From Lachnospiraceae bacterium (lineage in GTDB: Bacteria > Bacillota > Clostridia > Lachnospirales > Lachnospiraceae), in contig CABJAM010000001.1 in the NCBI GenBank assembly GCA_902363555.1, forward strand, positions 992,001-1,056,000: a stretch of 64,000 nucleotides of DNA, written 5' to 3'. The first letter of the stretch is position 1, and each line of letters starts with the position of its first letter. Below are positions 42,945 to 51,353 of this stretch, piece after piece. Made by a program: the position numbers and the translations under genes. The notes under the pieces were generated by a model, which saw only the letters and a list, made by a program, of their open reading frames with translations, had not been told where the DNA came from and did not search any database.

Positions 42945-42978
42945 AATTATGTACGTAATGTCAATTATGTACGTAATA
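42945..42978 (-). promoter_or_regulatory. Repeated operator before the toxin-antitoxin genes
   Basis: Two copies of AATTATGTACGTAAT begin at 42945 and 42963, 18 bp apart. Each has a GTAC-centred near-palindrome. YefM-type antitoxins bind GTAC-centred palindromes, so this is a probable autoregulatory site. Confidence 0.65.
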
Positions 42979-43148
42979 GTATATGCAAATATAAATTATA
43001 GTATACATCTTCGGCTACAATCAATATTGATTATCTTTTTAGCTTGTAATTCTCCGCCAAATATGTTATCCTGTACCCAGAAAAAATGAAGCGGGGTGCG
43101 AAATGAGACAGTAATCTATTTTTTGAAAAACATTGAACTTGTAAATGA

Positions 43149-43168
43149 CGATGTATGGAAATACATCG
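43149..43168 (+). promoter_or_regulatory. Leader hairpin upstream of the ABC-F gene
   Basis: CGATGTAT and ATACATCG form a perfect 8-bp stem with a 4-base loop near the beginning of the long leader. It may be part of the attenuation structure that ends at 43353. Confidence 0.45.
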
Positions 43169-43309
43169 ATTATTTGTTATGTTATCAAAGGATGGATTAT
43201 ATTCAGGCAATCTCTTTCGCGCAATCGTTATGTCCAAAGCACAGTCCAGTCTGTGTCGAATTGCGTTAAAACATACCTGTGCCCTGTAAAGGCAGCAGGT
43301 TTTATTTGC

Positions 43310-43336
43310 ATGAATATCAAGGGAATCGTTTGGTAA
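43310..43336 (+). CDS. Possible 8-residue leader peptide (MNIKGIVW)
   Basis: A short open frame overlaps the left arm of the hairpin at 43321-43353. A ribosome stalled on or translating it would disrupt that hairpin and let transcription reach the ABC-F gene, a known mode of antibiotic-induced control. A weak AGCAGG site lies 10 bases upstream. The same frame is open back to an ATG at 43145 (63 codons) without a ribosome site. Confidence 0.5.
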   Translation: MNIKGIVW

Positions 43337-43353
43337 CAGACGGTTCCTTTTTT
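43321..43353 (+). terminator. Attenuator terminator before the ABC-F gene
   Basis: GGAATCGT pairs with ACGGTTCC (one G-T pair), followed by six T. It lies 147 bases before the ABC-F start. GAAAAGGAACC at 43468-43478 is complementary to its right arm and T-run and could compete, but being downstream it cannot itself prevent termination. Confidence 0.75.
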
Positions 43354-43499
43354 GCGCGGAAGTAACGAGACGAAAAGGGGAGCTTGCTCACCTTTTCGGC
43401 GACTGCCGCGAACCGACGTAGCGGAGCGGAGTCGGTTGAGTGGAAGCAACGAGCCGCATTCCAGTGCTTGAAAAGGAACCTGAGATTGGAGTTGATTTT
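43354..43499 (+). other. Structured leader between attenuator and ABC-F gene
   Basis: The stretch has two stem-loops (GAAAAGG/CCTTTTC and AACCGAC/GTCGGTT) framed by direct repeats GGAAGTAACGAG and GGAAGCAACGAG. A related GCGAGCAACGAG occurs at 46493. It is not a tRNA or a riboswitch that I recognise. Confidence 0.4.
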
Positions 43500-45125
43500 A
43501 TGTCGCGAATTAACGTCTCAGGTCTGACCTTCTGTTACGAAGGCAGCTATGACAACATTTTTGAAAACGCATCATTTTACATGGATACCGACTGGAAGCT
43601 TGGATTGATCGGAAGAAATGGCAAGGGAAAAACCACGCTGTTGAACCTGCTCATGGGCCGCTATGAATACGAGGGAAGTATACAGGCATCAGTCGATTTT
43701 GATTATTTTCCTTTTCCGATATCTGAAAATATGTACGACAGAGACACCATCGATGTAATCGGGCATATCCACCCGGATTATGAACTGTGGAAAATATGCC
43801 GGGAGCTGGATTTGTTAAATACCGATGCGGGCATCCTTTACCGGCCCTACCGGACACTGAGCCCTGGGGAACAGACGAAGGTAATGCTGGCCGTATTATT
43901 CAGCAGGGATAATGCCTTTTTGCTCATTGATGAGCCAACCAACCATCTGGACGCAGCCACCCGGGCAACCGTGCAGAGCTATCTTATAACGAAAAAGGGC
44001 TTTATTCTTGTGTCTCACGACCGTAATATACTGGATGCTGTGATTGACCATGTGCTTGTGCTGGAGAAGGATAAGATCCGCACAGAAAAAGGGAATTTTA
44101 CGTCGTGGTGGGAAAATAAACAGCGCAGGGATGCGTTTGAATTGGCGGAAAATGAAAAGCTAAAGCAGGAAATAAAAAAGCTGGAAGCATCGGCCCGGCG
44201 GACTGCTGTGTGGGCAGATAAAGTGGAACGGAAAAAAATCGGCTTTAATCCCATTGAGGAGCCGGACCGGTGTAAGGATACACGCTGTTATATTGGTGAA
44301 AAATCCCGCAGAATGCAGCAGCGCAGAAAAAATCTGGAAAACCGGCAGAATAAAGCCATTGATGAGAAATCAAAGCTTTTGAAAAATCTGGATGAAGCCG
44401 GGGAATTGAAGCTTACGTTTTTACAGCATCACAAAGAAGTTTATATACGAATGACAGATTTTCAGGTCTATTACGGAGAAAATGGCGATGCTGTTACTGC
44501 GGTTCCGGCGCATCCGTTTTATGGGGATAGTGGAAAAAATAGCGTAACCGTCACCACAGTACCGGCAAAACCGTTTCATATGGAATTAAAGCGGGGGGAA
44601 CGGGTTGCCCTGGCGGGGCAGAACGGCTGTGGAAAGTCCAGCATTATCAAATCTATTTTGTTGAGTCCGGATGCCCAGGTGCTTGGCGGGATTCCGGTGG
44701 ATATTGCAGGTGAGCATCTAAGGTATTCGGGGAGTATGGAGCTGGCAAAGGGGCTGAAAATATCTTATATCCGCCAGAACTCGGAATTTTTAAATGGGCC
44801 GCTGGACCACTATATTGACCGGATTGGTGTCAGTAACAGTCTGTTTAAAGCTGTGCTCCGGCAGCTTGATTTTGACCGGGTGCAGTTTGATAAGCCTATG
44901 GACGAATATTCTGACGGGCAGAAGAAAAAGGTGCTTGTGGCGGGAAGTCTGTTGCAGCAGGCACATTTGTATATTTGGGATGAGCCGCTCAATTATATGG
45001 ATGTATTTTCCAGAATGCAGATTGAAAAGCTGATTTTGAAATTTCAGCCGACGATGCTTCTGGTGGAGCATGACGGGAGCTTTGCGCAGCAATGTGCAAC
45101 GCGAACAATTGAAATGACAACATGA
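43500..45125 (+). CDS. ABC-F ATPase, probable ribosomal protection protein
   Basis: A 541-residue soluble protein with two ATP cassettes and no membrane domain. NBD1: GRNGKGKTT, LSPGEQTKV, LLIDEPTNHLD. NBD2: GQNGCGKSS, YSDGQKKKV, YIWDEPLNYMD. The linker between them (about residues 205-320) is long and charged, as in Lsa/Vga/Msr-type proteins that remove antibiotics from the ribosome. The attenuator-like leader supports antibiotic-inducible expression. Lincosamide, streptogramin A or pleuromutilin protection is the likely phenotype, but other ABC-F roles are possible. The ATG at 43500 follows GGAG; the longer start at 43440 begins in the structured leader. Confidence 0.85.
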   Translation: MSRINVSGLTFCYEGSYDNIFENASFYMDTDWKLGLIGRNGKGKTTLLNLLMGRYEYEGSIQASVDFDYFPFPISENMYDRDTIDVIGHIHPDYELWKICRELDLLNTDAGILYRPYRTLSPGEQTKVMLAVLFSRDNAFLLIDEPTNHLDAATRATVQSYLITKKGFILVSHDRNILDAVIDHVLVLEKDKIRTEKGNFTSWWENKQRRDAFELAENEKLKQEIKKLEASARRTAVWADKVERKKIGFNPIEEPDRCKDTRCYIGEKSRRMQQRRKNLENRQNKAIDEKSKLLKNLDEAGELKLTFLQHHKEVYIRMTDFQVYYGENGDAVTAVPAHPFYGDSGKNSVTVTTVPAKPFHMELKRGERVALAGQNGCGKSSIIKSILLSPDAQVLGGIPVDIAGEHLRYSGSMELAKGLKISYIRQNSEFLNGPLDHYIDRIGVSNSLFKAVLRQLDFDRVQFDKPMDEYSDGQKKKVLVAGSLLQQAHLYIWDEPLNYMDVFSRMQIEKLILKFQPTMLLVEHDGSFAQQCATRTIEMTT

Positions 45126-45240
45126 AAGATTGTAATGCTTCGGAATGGGGAGAATGGGGATTGATTTGAAAGGTGAAACTGCGAATAAAACAAATTGCTT
45201 TTGCATTTAGCCTGATGTATACTAAATAATACAGGAAGCG

Positions 45241-45262
45241 ACTGTTTTGCAGTTGTTTTTTT
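45241..45262 (+). terminator. Weak terminator after the ABC-F gene
   Basis: ACTG and CAGT form a short stem with loop TTTTG; TTGTTTTTTT follows. The stem is short, so strength is uncertain. Confidence 0.45.
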
Positions 45263-45349
45263 GCATCTTACTTAAGAATATTGACAAAATACAGAAGAAA
45301 AAATAACACTAATTCGTGAATACTTTTAATGGTGAGGAGGTGAGGCAGT

Positions 45350-45706
45350 ATGTTAGATCAGCACGATTTGGATATGATTACAAGTGTCGTATGTAATGCA
45401 GTTCAGCCTTTGCTAAACGAGGTCGATGCCTTGAAGATGGAGGTGGAAACTCTGAAGGAGGATGTCGCTCATGTTAAGGCATCGAATCAAAAGTTGGAGG
45501 CTGGGATTCAAAACATACAGTTTGTTTTAGACGATAATATTATTAGCGGAATAAAGATTATCGGCGAAGGACAGGCGACTTTAGCTCGAAACTTTCAACA
45601 GTCATTGTGTAGTGCTCAATACGACGAGATGATAAAATTGAGTGTTTGGTCGCTGGAGCATGAAATACATAAGCTTGGTAAAAAGTTGGATGCATTTGCC
45701 GGTTAA
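45350..45706 (+). CDS. Small coiled-coil protein of unknown function
   Basis: A 118-residue soluble protein. Residues about 20-58 have a heptad pattern (VDALKMEVETLKEDVAHVKA), suggesting a coiled coil. No family is recognised. The ATG follows GAGGAGGTGAGG, a strong ribosome site. It lies 27 bases before the Crp/Fnr gene and may be co-transcribed with it. Confidence 0.65.
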   Translation: MLDQHDLDMITSVVCNAVQPLLNEVDALKMEVETLKEDVAHVKASNQKLEAGIQNIQFVLDDNIISGIKIIGEGQATLARNFQQSLCSAQYDEMIKLSVWSLEHEIHKLGKKLDAFAG

Positions 45707-45733
45707 AAGAATTTTTGCGGGAGGGGCAATACC

Positions 45734-46426
45734 ATGCGTTTTTACAAGGACACCCGTCAGATTGAGTACTATCTGGAGAAATACAATGTACTGGAGATGT
45801 TTGAGGACCCTGAAAAGTACCGGTCATGTTTTTTGATGGCGGAAATACGGAAGCGGGAAAATGTAGACTATGCCAAGGTTGGCGATTATCTGTTTTTTAT
45901 GCTTGAGGGCCGGCTGAAGGTCTATTCAAATCTGAGCAACGGAAAGAAGCTTCTGCTGTATTTCTGCCGGAATTTTGAAATCATGGGGGATCTGGAATTT
46001 TTGCAGATCAAGGATCATTACGTTACCGTGGAGGCTATCCAGCGCACGACCTGTCTTGTGCTGGACATCCATGGAAAGCGGGAGCAGCTTCTAAAGGATA
46101 CCGCCTTTTTGAAAGCGCTCTTATATCAGGTAAGCGAAAAGCTGGCAAAGTCCTCGTCCAATGTGGCCATCAATATGCTGTGGCCGGTGGAAAACAGACT
46201 GAGCAGCTATATCCGCTACCTGGCCCAGGAGGATGGAAAGACCGGTCGGCGCTACTTCGAAGAAAATCTCACGGAAACGGCGGAAGCTCTTGGCACGAGC
46301 TACCGTCAGCTCCAGCGGGTGCTGAAATTTTTATGTACAAAGGAAATTCTGGCAAAACATAATGGAAGATATGAAATCTTAGATGAGCAGGAGCTCACCG
46401 CGCTGTCCGGGGATATTTATATGTGA
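45734..46426 (+). CDS. Crp/Fnr family transcriptional regulator (YeiL-like)
   Basis: A 230-residue regulator: a cyclic-nucleotide-binding-type beta-barrel (about residues 40-120; GDYLFFMLEGRLKVY), a long dimer helix, and a C-terminal winged helix (TETAEALGTSYRQLQRVLKF). No FNR-type N-terminal cysteine cluster is seen. It faces the minus-strand reductase/importer cluster across a terminator. Two dyads (TTAWGAC-N4-GTCWWAA) before that cluster have classic Crp/Fnr geometry, so it is the likely regulator. The effector is unknown. Confidence 0.9.
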   Translation: MRFYKDTRQIEYYLEKYNVLEMFEDPEKYRSCFLMAEIRKRENVDYAKVGDYLFFMLEGRLKVYSNLSNGKKLLLYFCRNFEIMGDLEFLQIKDHYVTVEAIQRTTCLVLDIHGKREQLLKDTAFLKALLYQVSEKLAKSSSNVAINMLWPVENRLSSYIRYLAQEDGKTGRRYFEENLTETAEALGTSYRQLQRVLKFLCTKEILAKHNGRYEILDEQELTALSGDIYM

Positions 46427-46430
46427 AAAT

Positions 46431-46475
46431 GCGCCGTCACAGTAGTTTACAAAAGCTAAAACTACTGTGGCGGCG
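46431..46475. terminator. Terminator between the Crp/Fnr gene and the NTF2 operon
   Basis: GCGCCGTCACAGTAGTTT pairs with AAACTACTGTGGCGGCGC around a short A-rich loop. This long stem between convergent genes probably works for both strands. Confidence 0.85.
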
Positions 46476-46510
46476 CCTGTGCGTTTATTTTCGCGAGCAA
46501 CGAGTCAAGG

Positions 46511-47170
46511 TCAAGCTTGCTTCGTCCACGCCTCATCAAATGTTTCATAAGGCTCTGGCAGCGGTGGCACCAGCTTCTCAATATGAGTGCTTGTATACAC
46601 CGTTCCCGGGTACTGAGAAGGACCGTCGGCGGGAGGAATCAGCGGATTATCAAGGACTTCACCCTTGACCTCGTCTTTTTCGGTCCAGGCCGTATGGTAA
46701 TCACACTGGAAATGGTCGGTGATGTAGAAATGCCAGAATTTCCAAACGCCATCCTCCTTTATAAAGTCCACCAGATATTTGCCCCATACCCAGTAGGCTT
46801 CCAGCTTGCCGGTGGTATTGGAAACCCGCGTTTCCATACCCGGAGAGCTCCATAGTCCTCTGGCTGTGCGGCCATCCCGGGCAATCTCCAGCATTTCTGT
46901 GGTGATCGGGTGGATGCACAGGGAGCCTTTTTTATCTCCGTCCAGCAGCTCATGGAATTTTACGAAAAATTCCTCCACGCCTTTTAAGCCCTCATAACGG
47001 CCAAGACTGCTGTTGTCTATGTAAACACCGGGGGTGTGCTGTGCGAACAGATCCATAGTCTGCCGGTGCATTTTGGCTGTGTGGTAATATTCGTAGCGGG
47101 CCATCAGATTGCGGATTTCCTGCATTTCGTATGCCTGGACGCCTTTTTCCAGATCGGTTAATTCTCTCAT
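46511..47170 (-). CDS. NTF2/SnoaL-like protein 1
   Basis: A 219-residue protein with the helix-then-curved-sheet pattern of SnoaL_4/NTF2-like enzymes (IRNLMARYEYYHTAK, then GVEEFFVKFHELL and EDGVWKFWHFYITDHF). It is homologous to the gene at 48177 and shares the ending VPPLPEPY. This fold includes dehydratases, isomerases and cyclases such as BaiE and ketosteroid isomerase. Its neighbours (flavin reductases and an importer) suggest catalysis of a dehydration or double-bond shift, which is inference. It is the last gene of the operon. Confidence 0.82.
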   Translation of the reverse strand: MRELTDLEKGVQAYEMQEIRNLMARYEYYHTAKMHRQTMDLFAQHTPGVYIDNSSLGRYEGLKGVEEFFVKFHELLDGDKKGSLCIHPITTEMLEIARDGRTARGLWSSPGMETRVSNTTGKLEAYWVWGKYLVDFIKEDGVWKFWHFYITDHFQCDYHTAWTEKDEVKGEVLDNPLIPPADGPSQYPGTVYTSTHIEKLVPPLPEPYETFDEAWTKQA

Positions 47171-47194
47171 TGTGTCGTCACTTCTTTCTTTTAC

Positions 47195-48163
47195 CTATTT
47201 CTGCTTTGACGGAGCTTTCACTGTGAATTGCTCCATTTTCCGATATCTGTTTAATTCTTCCTGAATTTCGTCTACATGAGGCTTATAGATTTCTTCTGTA
47301 TGACGTTGTATTTCCCTCACATGATCAAATTTACCCATCATCGTCAGACGGTTTCTGTTGTCCTCCGGCCAGCGATACTGAATGTTGCCATCTTCATCAA
47401 GAGAGAGCAGGCCTTTTCTGCCGCACACGGCACATTCCACGTAATTCTTTCCGGGCTTTGCAATCACGAGAGAAGTGTGGCATCCCGGACAGGCCTCGCC
47501 ATCCTCCAGGTTCCCAAGCCACTTGTTTTCCCAGTCCTTTTGCGGATTGAGAACCGCATGGCCGAGATTTTGGCCAAGGTATTTTGCGCGCAGCACATAA
47601 TCATTCCGCATCAGCGCTTCACCCTGGTCCGCTACCTGATAAACATTCATGTTATCAATGACATTGGTCTGGGCAGAAAATGTGGTCGTGTAGAGTGTTG
47701 CCATTCCCAGAGATGTCCAGTGTTCCGTCAGCGCGCCGCCTACTGAAATCAGTGCGCCGGGTCTTTGCTTTGCTCTGCCGTCGGCCCAATCCGGGATTCC
47801 GTGTGCTTCCCACATAGCCAGATCCATCTTTGGCCCGAATACACGATCCCGGAAATCTGTCACAATTCCACAGGGCGACAAAGACCACACCGGCGCCCCG
47901 AGCAGATATCCGTCACTGTCCAGAAACTGTTCGGCAAGCCAGGGCCCATCGTCTTTCAAAATACAGGCGGACGGTCCGTGCATATAACATGGACCATTAG
48001 GGCAATCTTTACACGGTCTCAGATCACACTCATGGAGACGGATCAATTTACATTCGATTCCCATCTGTTCCATCTGCTCTAATGCGATTTTGACGTAAAT
48101 CTCAGTATTCCCACCCCTGCGACCAGCAGTAAAGGCTACTACTTTTTTCTTAGTATTACTCAT
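47195..48163 (-). CDS. Flavodoxin-like NAD(P)H:FMN reductase with zinc ribbon
   Basis: A 322-residue protein: an N-terminal flavodoxin/NADPH-dependent FMN reductase fold (VVAFTAGRRGGNTEIYVK) with a Cys-rich loop (CKDCPNGPC), and from about residue 235 a four-Cys ribbon (CPGCH...CAVCGRKG). It is a paralogue of 61760-62728, same length and plan. It may reduce flavin or deliver electrons to the substrate or the OYE-type enzyme. The ATG at 48163 begins MSNTKKK after AGGAGG; the longer frame overlaps the upstream NTF2 gene. Confidence 0.83.
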   Translation of the reverse strand: MSNTKKKVVAFTAGRRGGNTEIYVKIALEQMEQMGIECKLIRLHECDLRPCKDCPNGPCYMHGPSACILKDDGPWLAEQFLDSDGYLLGAPVWSLSPCGIVTDFRDRVFGPKMDLAMWEAHGIPDWADGRAKQRPGALISVGGALTEHWTSLGMATLYTTTFSAQTNVIDNMNVYQVADQGEALMRNDYVLRAKYLGQNLGHAVLNPQKDWENKWLGNLEDGEACPGCHTSLVIAKPGKNYVECAVCGRKGLLSLDEDGNIQYRWPEDNRNRLTMMGKFDHVREIQRHTEEIYKPHVDEIQEELNRYRKMEQFTVKAPSKQK

Positions 48164-48176
48164 TGTATTTCTCCTC

Positions 48177-48797
48177 CTACTTTGTCTTGTACGGTTCCGG
48201 CATCGGGGGAACCATCGTTTTGACGATTTTTTTCGTGTAGCCGTCCTCCCAGTCGCATGGGCCGTCGCTTGCCGGCATGCCAAGGTTCATCACCTTAGGT
48301 CCATTGGTCTTTTCACATTCCACCCAGGAGTGATGATAGTCGCACATGAAATCCTGAGTTATGGTAAAATGCCAGAATTTCCACACGCCGTCCTCCTTGA
48401 TCAGCTCCACGCCGTATTTGCCCCAGATCCAGATGGCTTCCAGATCGCCGTCGGGCTGGACATGGCGCGTCTCTGCGCCGGGGGAAACCCAGACAGCGTA
48501 GGCCGTCTGTCCGTCCTCTGCGATCTCAATGACCGGAGTGGTCAGGACGTGTTCGTTAAATGCCCCTTCCGGTGTCATTTCCAGATTGTAATGCCATTCC
48601 ACAAAGAAGGACTTCACGCCTTTTTTTCCTTTGTAGACACCCATGTCGCCGCAGGAGAGTGTGATGTCCTCCCTGTCGGCAAAAAGCTCAAATGTTTTTT
48701 CGTGCTCACGGGCACAGTGATAGAGCACATACCTCCCCATGAGATTTTCGATTTCGTGACGGTCCCACAGACGGTCAACTTTTTGTTCAAGTGTCAT
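48177..48797 (-). CDS. NTF2/SnoaL-like protein 2
   Basis: A 206-residue paralogue of the 46511 gene product (LWDRHEIENLMGRYVLYHCA, LIKEDGVWKFWHFTITQDF, VPPMPEPY). The two genes flank the flavodoxin-like gene, so they might form a heteromer or act on successive intermediates. Start: the ATG at 48797 (MTLEQKVD) sits 6 bases after GGAGG; the ATG at 48809 overlaps that ribosome site. The N-terminus resembles that of BaiE-type dehydratases in style, but the active site cannot be confirmed by eye. Confidence 0.82.
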   Translation of the reverse strand: MTLEQKVDRLWDRHEIENLMGRYVLYHCAREHEKTFELFADREDITLSCGDMGVYKGKKGVKSFFVEWHYNLEMTPEGAFNEHVLTTPVIEIAEDGQTAYAVWVSPGAETRHVQPDGDLEAIWIWGKYGVELIKEDGVWKFWHFTITQDFMCDYHHSWVECEKTNGPKVMNLGMPASDGPCDWEDGYTKKIVKTMVPPMPEPYKTK

Positions 48798-48885
48798 ATA
48801 AACCTCCATTCCGCCGCGATATGTTAAGCGGCAAATTATTGCAGCAGCCAGTGATCATTCCGCCGCGATGTGTTGCACGGCAAAT

Positions 48886-49845
48886 TTATTTTGTTGTTTT
48901 GATTTTTTTATGCTTTGCTTCGTGATTTTCAAAATACATAGTCAAAAATAAAATGACCATCAAAAGGATTCCCTGTGCCGCTTCGTTGATCTCCGCGGAG
49001 GCATAGCCCATGATTTTCAGTCCGTTTTCAATGATCATTACGACAAAGGCTCCCACGATGACTTTATAGGAGCGGGCCGTGGCGCCGCCGCGCACGAGAA
49101 CGCCACCCACATAAATGGTGATCAGCACCTTCATTTCAAAGTTGGTGCCCATGGTGGTGCTCGTTCCGCCCAGGCGGGCGATCATAAAGATGCCGGCCAG
49201 CGCAGCGGTCATTCCGGAAATCATGTAGCAGGCAATTTTGATTTTCGTCACAGGGATGCCGACATATCTGGCCACGATTTCATTTTCGCCTATGGCCTGA
49301 CAGTTTTTCCCGAATTTGGTATATCCGAATATATACCAGGATACGGCAATAATGACTAAAAGTAAAGGAATCTTGATATATTCTTTTTGAAGATTCATCA
49401 GGGCCGGGCTGGCATAGTTGATGCCGACGATGCTCTGAATATAATTGATGATTCCCCGAAGTCCGATGAGCAGTGCCAGCGTGCACATAAAGGAGGGCAT
49501 TTTACATATGCTGATCAAAAATCCGGTTAAAAGGCCGACCAGGACGCCGACGATCAGGCATGTGACGATCATAAGCAGCGTACTTCCAGTGACCCGGTAG
49601 ACCAGATCGCCGATCACTGCGGAAAAGCCGCAGACGACGCCGACGGACAGGTCCACGCTGCCCAGGGAAATGACAAAGATCGTACCGCAGCAGGCGATGA
49701 TCAATACCACCGTCTGGTCGATGAGCATCCGGATATTATAAAGGGAGAGCATGGTGCCTCCTGTGAGTGCTGTAAATACAAGCAGCATGACAAACAGGGA
49801 AATCACCGGCACCAGCTTATTCATATCGATTTTCTTTTCCATCAT
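48886..49845 (-). CDS. Ribose-type ABC transporter permease (RbsC-like) 1
   Basis: A 319-residue membrane permease with about 8-10 hydrophobic segments. GSVDLSVGVVCGFSA and RYVGIPVTKIKIACYMISG are typical of the RbsC/XylH family. It overlaps the ATPase gene by 4 bases. With the second permease (51353) it would form a heterodimeric channel. The ligand is unknown. Confidence 0.9.
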   Translation of the reverse strand: MMEKKIDMNKLVPVISLFVMLLVFTALTGGTMLSLYNIRMLIDQTVVLIIACCGTIFVISLGSVDLSVGVVCGFSAVIGDLVYRVTGSTLLMIVTCLIVGVLVGLLTGFLISICKMPSFMCTLALLIGLRGIINYIQSIVGINYASPALMNLQKEYIKIPLLLVIIAVSWYIFGYTKFGKNCQAIGENEIVARYVGIPVTKIKIACYMISGMTAALAGIFMIARLGGTSTTMGTNFEMKVLITIYVGGVLVRGGATARSYKVIVGAFVVMIIENGLKIMGYASAEINEAAQGILLMVILFLTMYFENHEAKHKKIKTTK

Positions 49846-51353
49846 ACCATCACCTCGATCAATGCTTCCTGTGTGAAATTTTCTCCGCGGGTAAATTCGC
49901 CCTGGATCTGGCCATTTTTCATAACGATCAGGCGGTCCGACATGCCCAGTACTTCCGGCAGCTCGTCGGAGATCAGGATCAGGGCCAGACCTTCCTTTCT
50001 GGCTTTGGCCATAACATGGTAAATATACGCCTTGACGCCCACGTCAACGCCGCGGGTGGGGCAGTCCAGAACGATCACATTTAAATCCTTGAGCAGCCAG
50101 CGCCCCAGATTGACCTTTTGTTTGTTGCCGCCCGAAAGGCCGCCGATTTTCTGCTTCATGCCACTGCATTTGACATTAAATTCATCGATACCCTTCTGAG
50201 CCATCTGGCTTATTTTTTTCGGATTCAGGAAAATGCCCCTGCCCTGCAGCTCATCTAAAGAGGGGAGGACAAAATTGCTGACAATGGAATCCTGCATCAT
50301 AAGCGCTTCCCCGTCGCGGTCTTTGGGCACATAAGCCATGCCGTTGGACGTTGCGGTGTGGATACTGTTAATGGGGATCGGATGACCGACGTTTAAGGTG
50401 ACATTGCCCTTTTTGTGCCTGGAAATGGCAAAGACTGCCTTGCCCACCTCGTGGATGCCGGAATCACTGAGGCCGCAAAAGCCCAGGATTTCGCCTTTGT
50501 GAAGGTCAAAGGATACATTTTCCACCTTCCCGGGAACGGTGAGATTTTCCACCTTGAGCACGACCTCATCCTCGTAATCGGCGGTCGGATCATTGCGGTA
50601 GTATTCATTGCTGACTTCACGGCCGACCATGAGCCGTTTCACCTTATCCGTATCCAGTTGGGAACAGTCCTTGGTGGTGATCAGATGACCATCCCGGAGC
50701 ACCGAAATCGAATCGCAGATTTCCAGCATTTCCTCCAGATCATGGGTAATGATGACCAGCGTTTTTCCTTCCTCTTTTAACTGCCGGATCAGGCGGTAGA
50801 GCATATCCCGGTTATTTTGTGACAGGGACTGTGTGACTTCGTCTAAAATGAGAATATCCGGGTCGCCGGACAGAGCCCGGGCCAGCTCCACCATTTTCCG
50901 GGATTCAATGGAAAGCTGGCTGCACATCTGATGCAGCGGCACCTTCATCAGACCGTATTTGTCAAAGAGCGCCTCGGCCTCCCGGTAAACCCGTTTCATG
51001 TCAATGACACCGAATCTTGAAAATTGTTTCATGCGGCCGGAAAATACATTGACGGCCACCGGCAGATTATTTAAAACGCCCAGCTCCTGGACAACAATAC
51101 CCACTTTTTTATGAATGGCATCCACGGGATTTTTCGGATCATAGGCTTTGCCATTTAAGGTCATAGTGCCTTCATCTTTCAGATAAATTCCGGCGATCTG
51201 CTGCAATAAAGTGGATTTGCCGGAGCCATTTTCACCGGCCAGCCCGCGGATTTCGCCACGCTTTAAGTCAAAATCGATATGATCATTGGCTACCGTAGGG
51301 CCAAAATATTTACATAACCCCCGAACTTCCAAAATATTATCTGTTCCAGCCAT
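49842..51353 (-). CDS. Ribose-type ABC ATPase (tandem NBD)
   Basis: A 503-residue MglA/RbsA-like ATPase. NBD1 is intact (GENGSGKST, LILDEVTQ, LVIITHD). NBD2 has LSGGNKQKV but Walker B reads VIVLDCPTRG, with Cys where catalytic Glu is usual, and its P-loop is the non-canonical GLSDSGIHEVG. NBD2 of this family often departs from consensus, so transport probably still works through NBD1. It lies between the two permease genes with 4-base and 1-base overlaps. Confidence 0.9.
   Translation of the reverse strand: MAGTDNILEVRGLCKYFGPTVANDHIDFDLKRGEIRGLAGENGSGKSTLLQQIAGIYLKDEGTMTLNGKAYDPKNPVDAIHKKVGIVVQELGVLNNLPVAVNVFSGRMKQFSRFGVIDMKRVYREAEALFDKYGLMKVPLHQMCSQLSIESRKMVELARALSGDPDILILDEVTQSLSQNNRDMLYRLIRQLKEEGKTLVIITHDLEEMLEICDSISVLRDGHLITTKDCSQLDTDKVKRLMVGREVSNEYYRNDPTADYEDEVVLKVENLTVPGKVENVSFDLHKGEILGFCGLSDSGIHEVGKAVFAISRHKKGNVTLNVGHPIPINSIHTATSNGMAYVPKDRDGEALMMQDSIVSNFVLPSLDELQGRGIFLNPKKISQMAQKGIDEFNVKCSGMKQKIGGLSGGNKQKVNLGRWLLKDLNVIVLDCPTRGVDVGVKAYIYHVMAKARKEGLALILISDELPEVLGMSDRLIVMKNGQIQGEFTRGENFTQEALIEVMV

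Noticed and set aside
43145..43309. 63-codon open frame as a separate gene
   Set aside because: No ribosome site, the start lies next to a hairpin, and the composition is not protein-like; only the last 8 codons make sense as a leader.
43354..43445. Possible tRNA-like or T-box structure in the ABC-F leader
   Set aside because: Stems do not form a cloverleaf, there is no TTCGA-type loop, and no T-box sequence is present.
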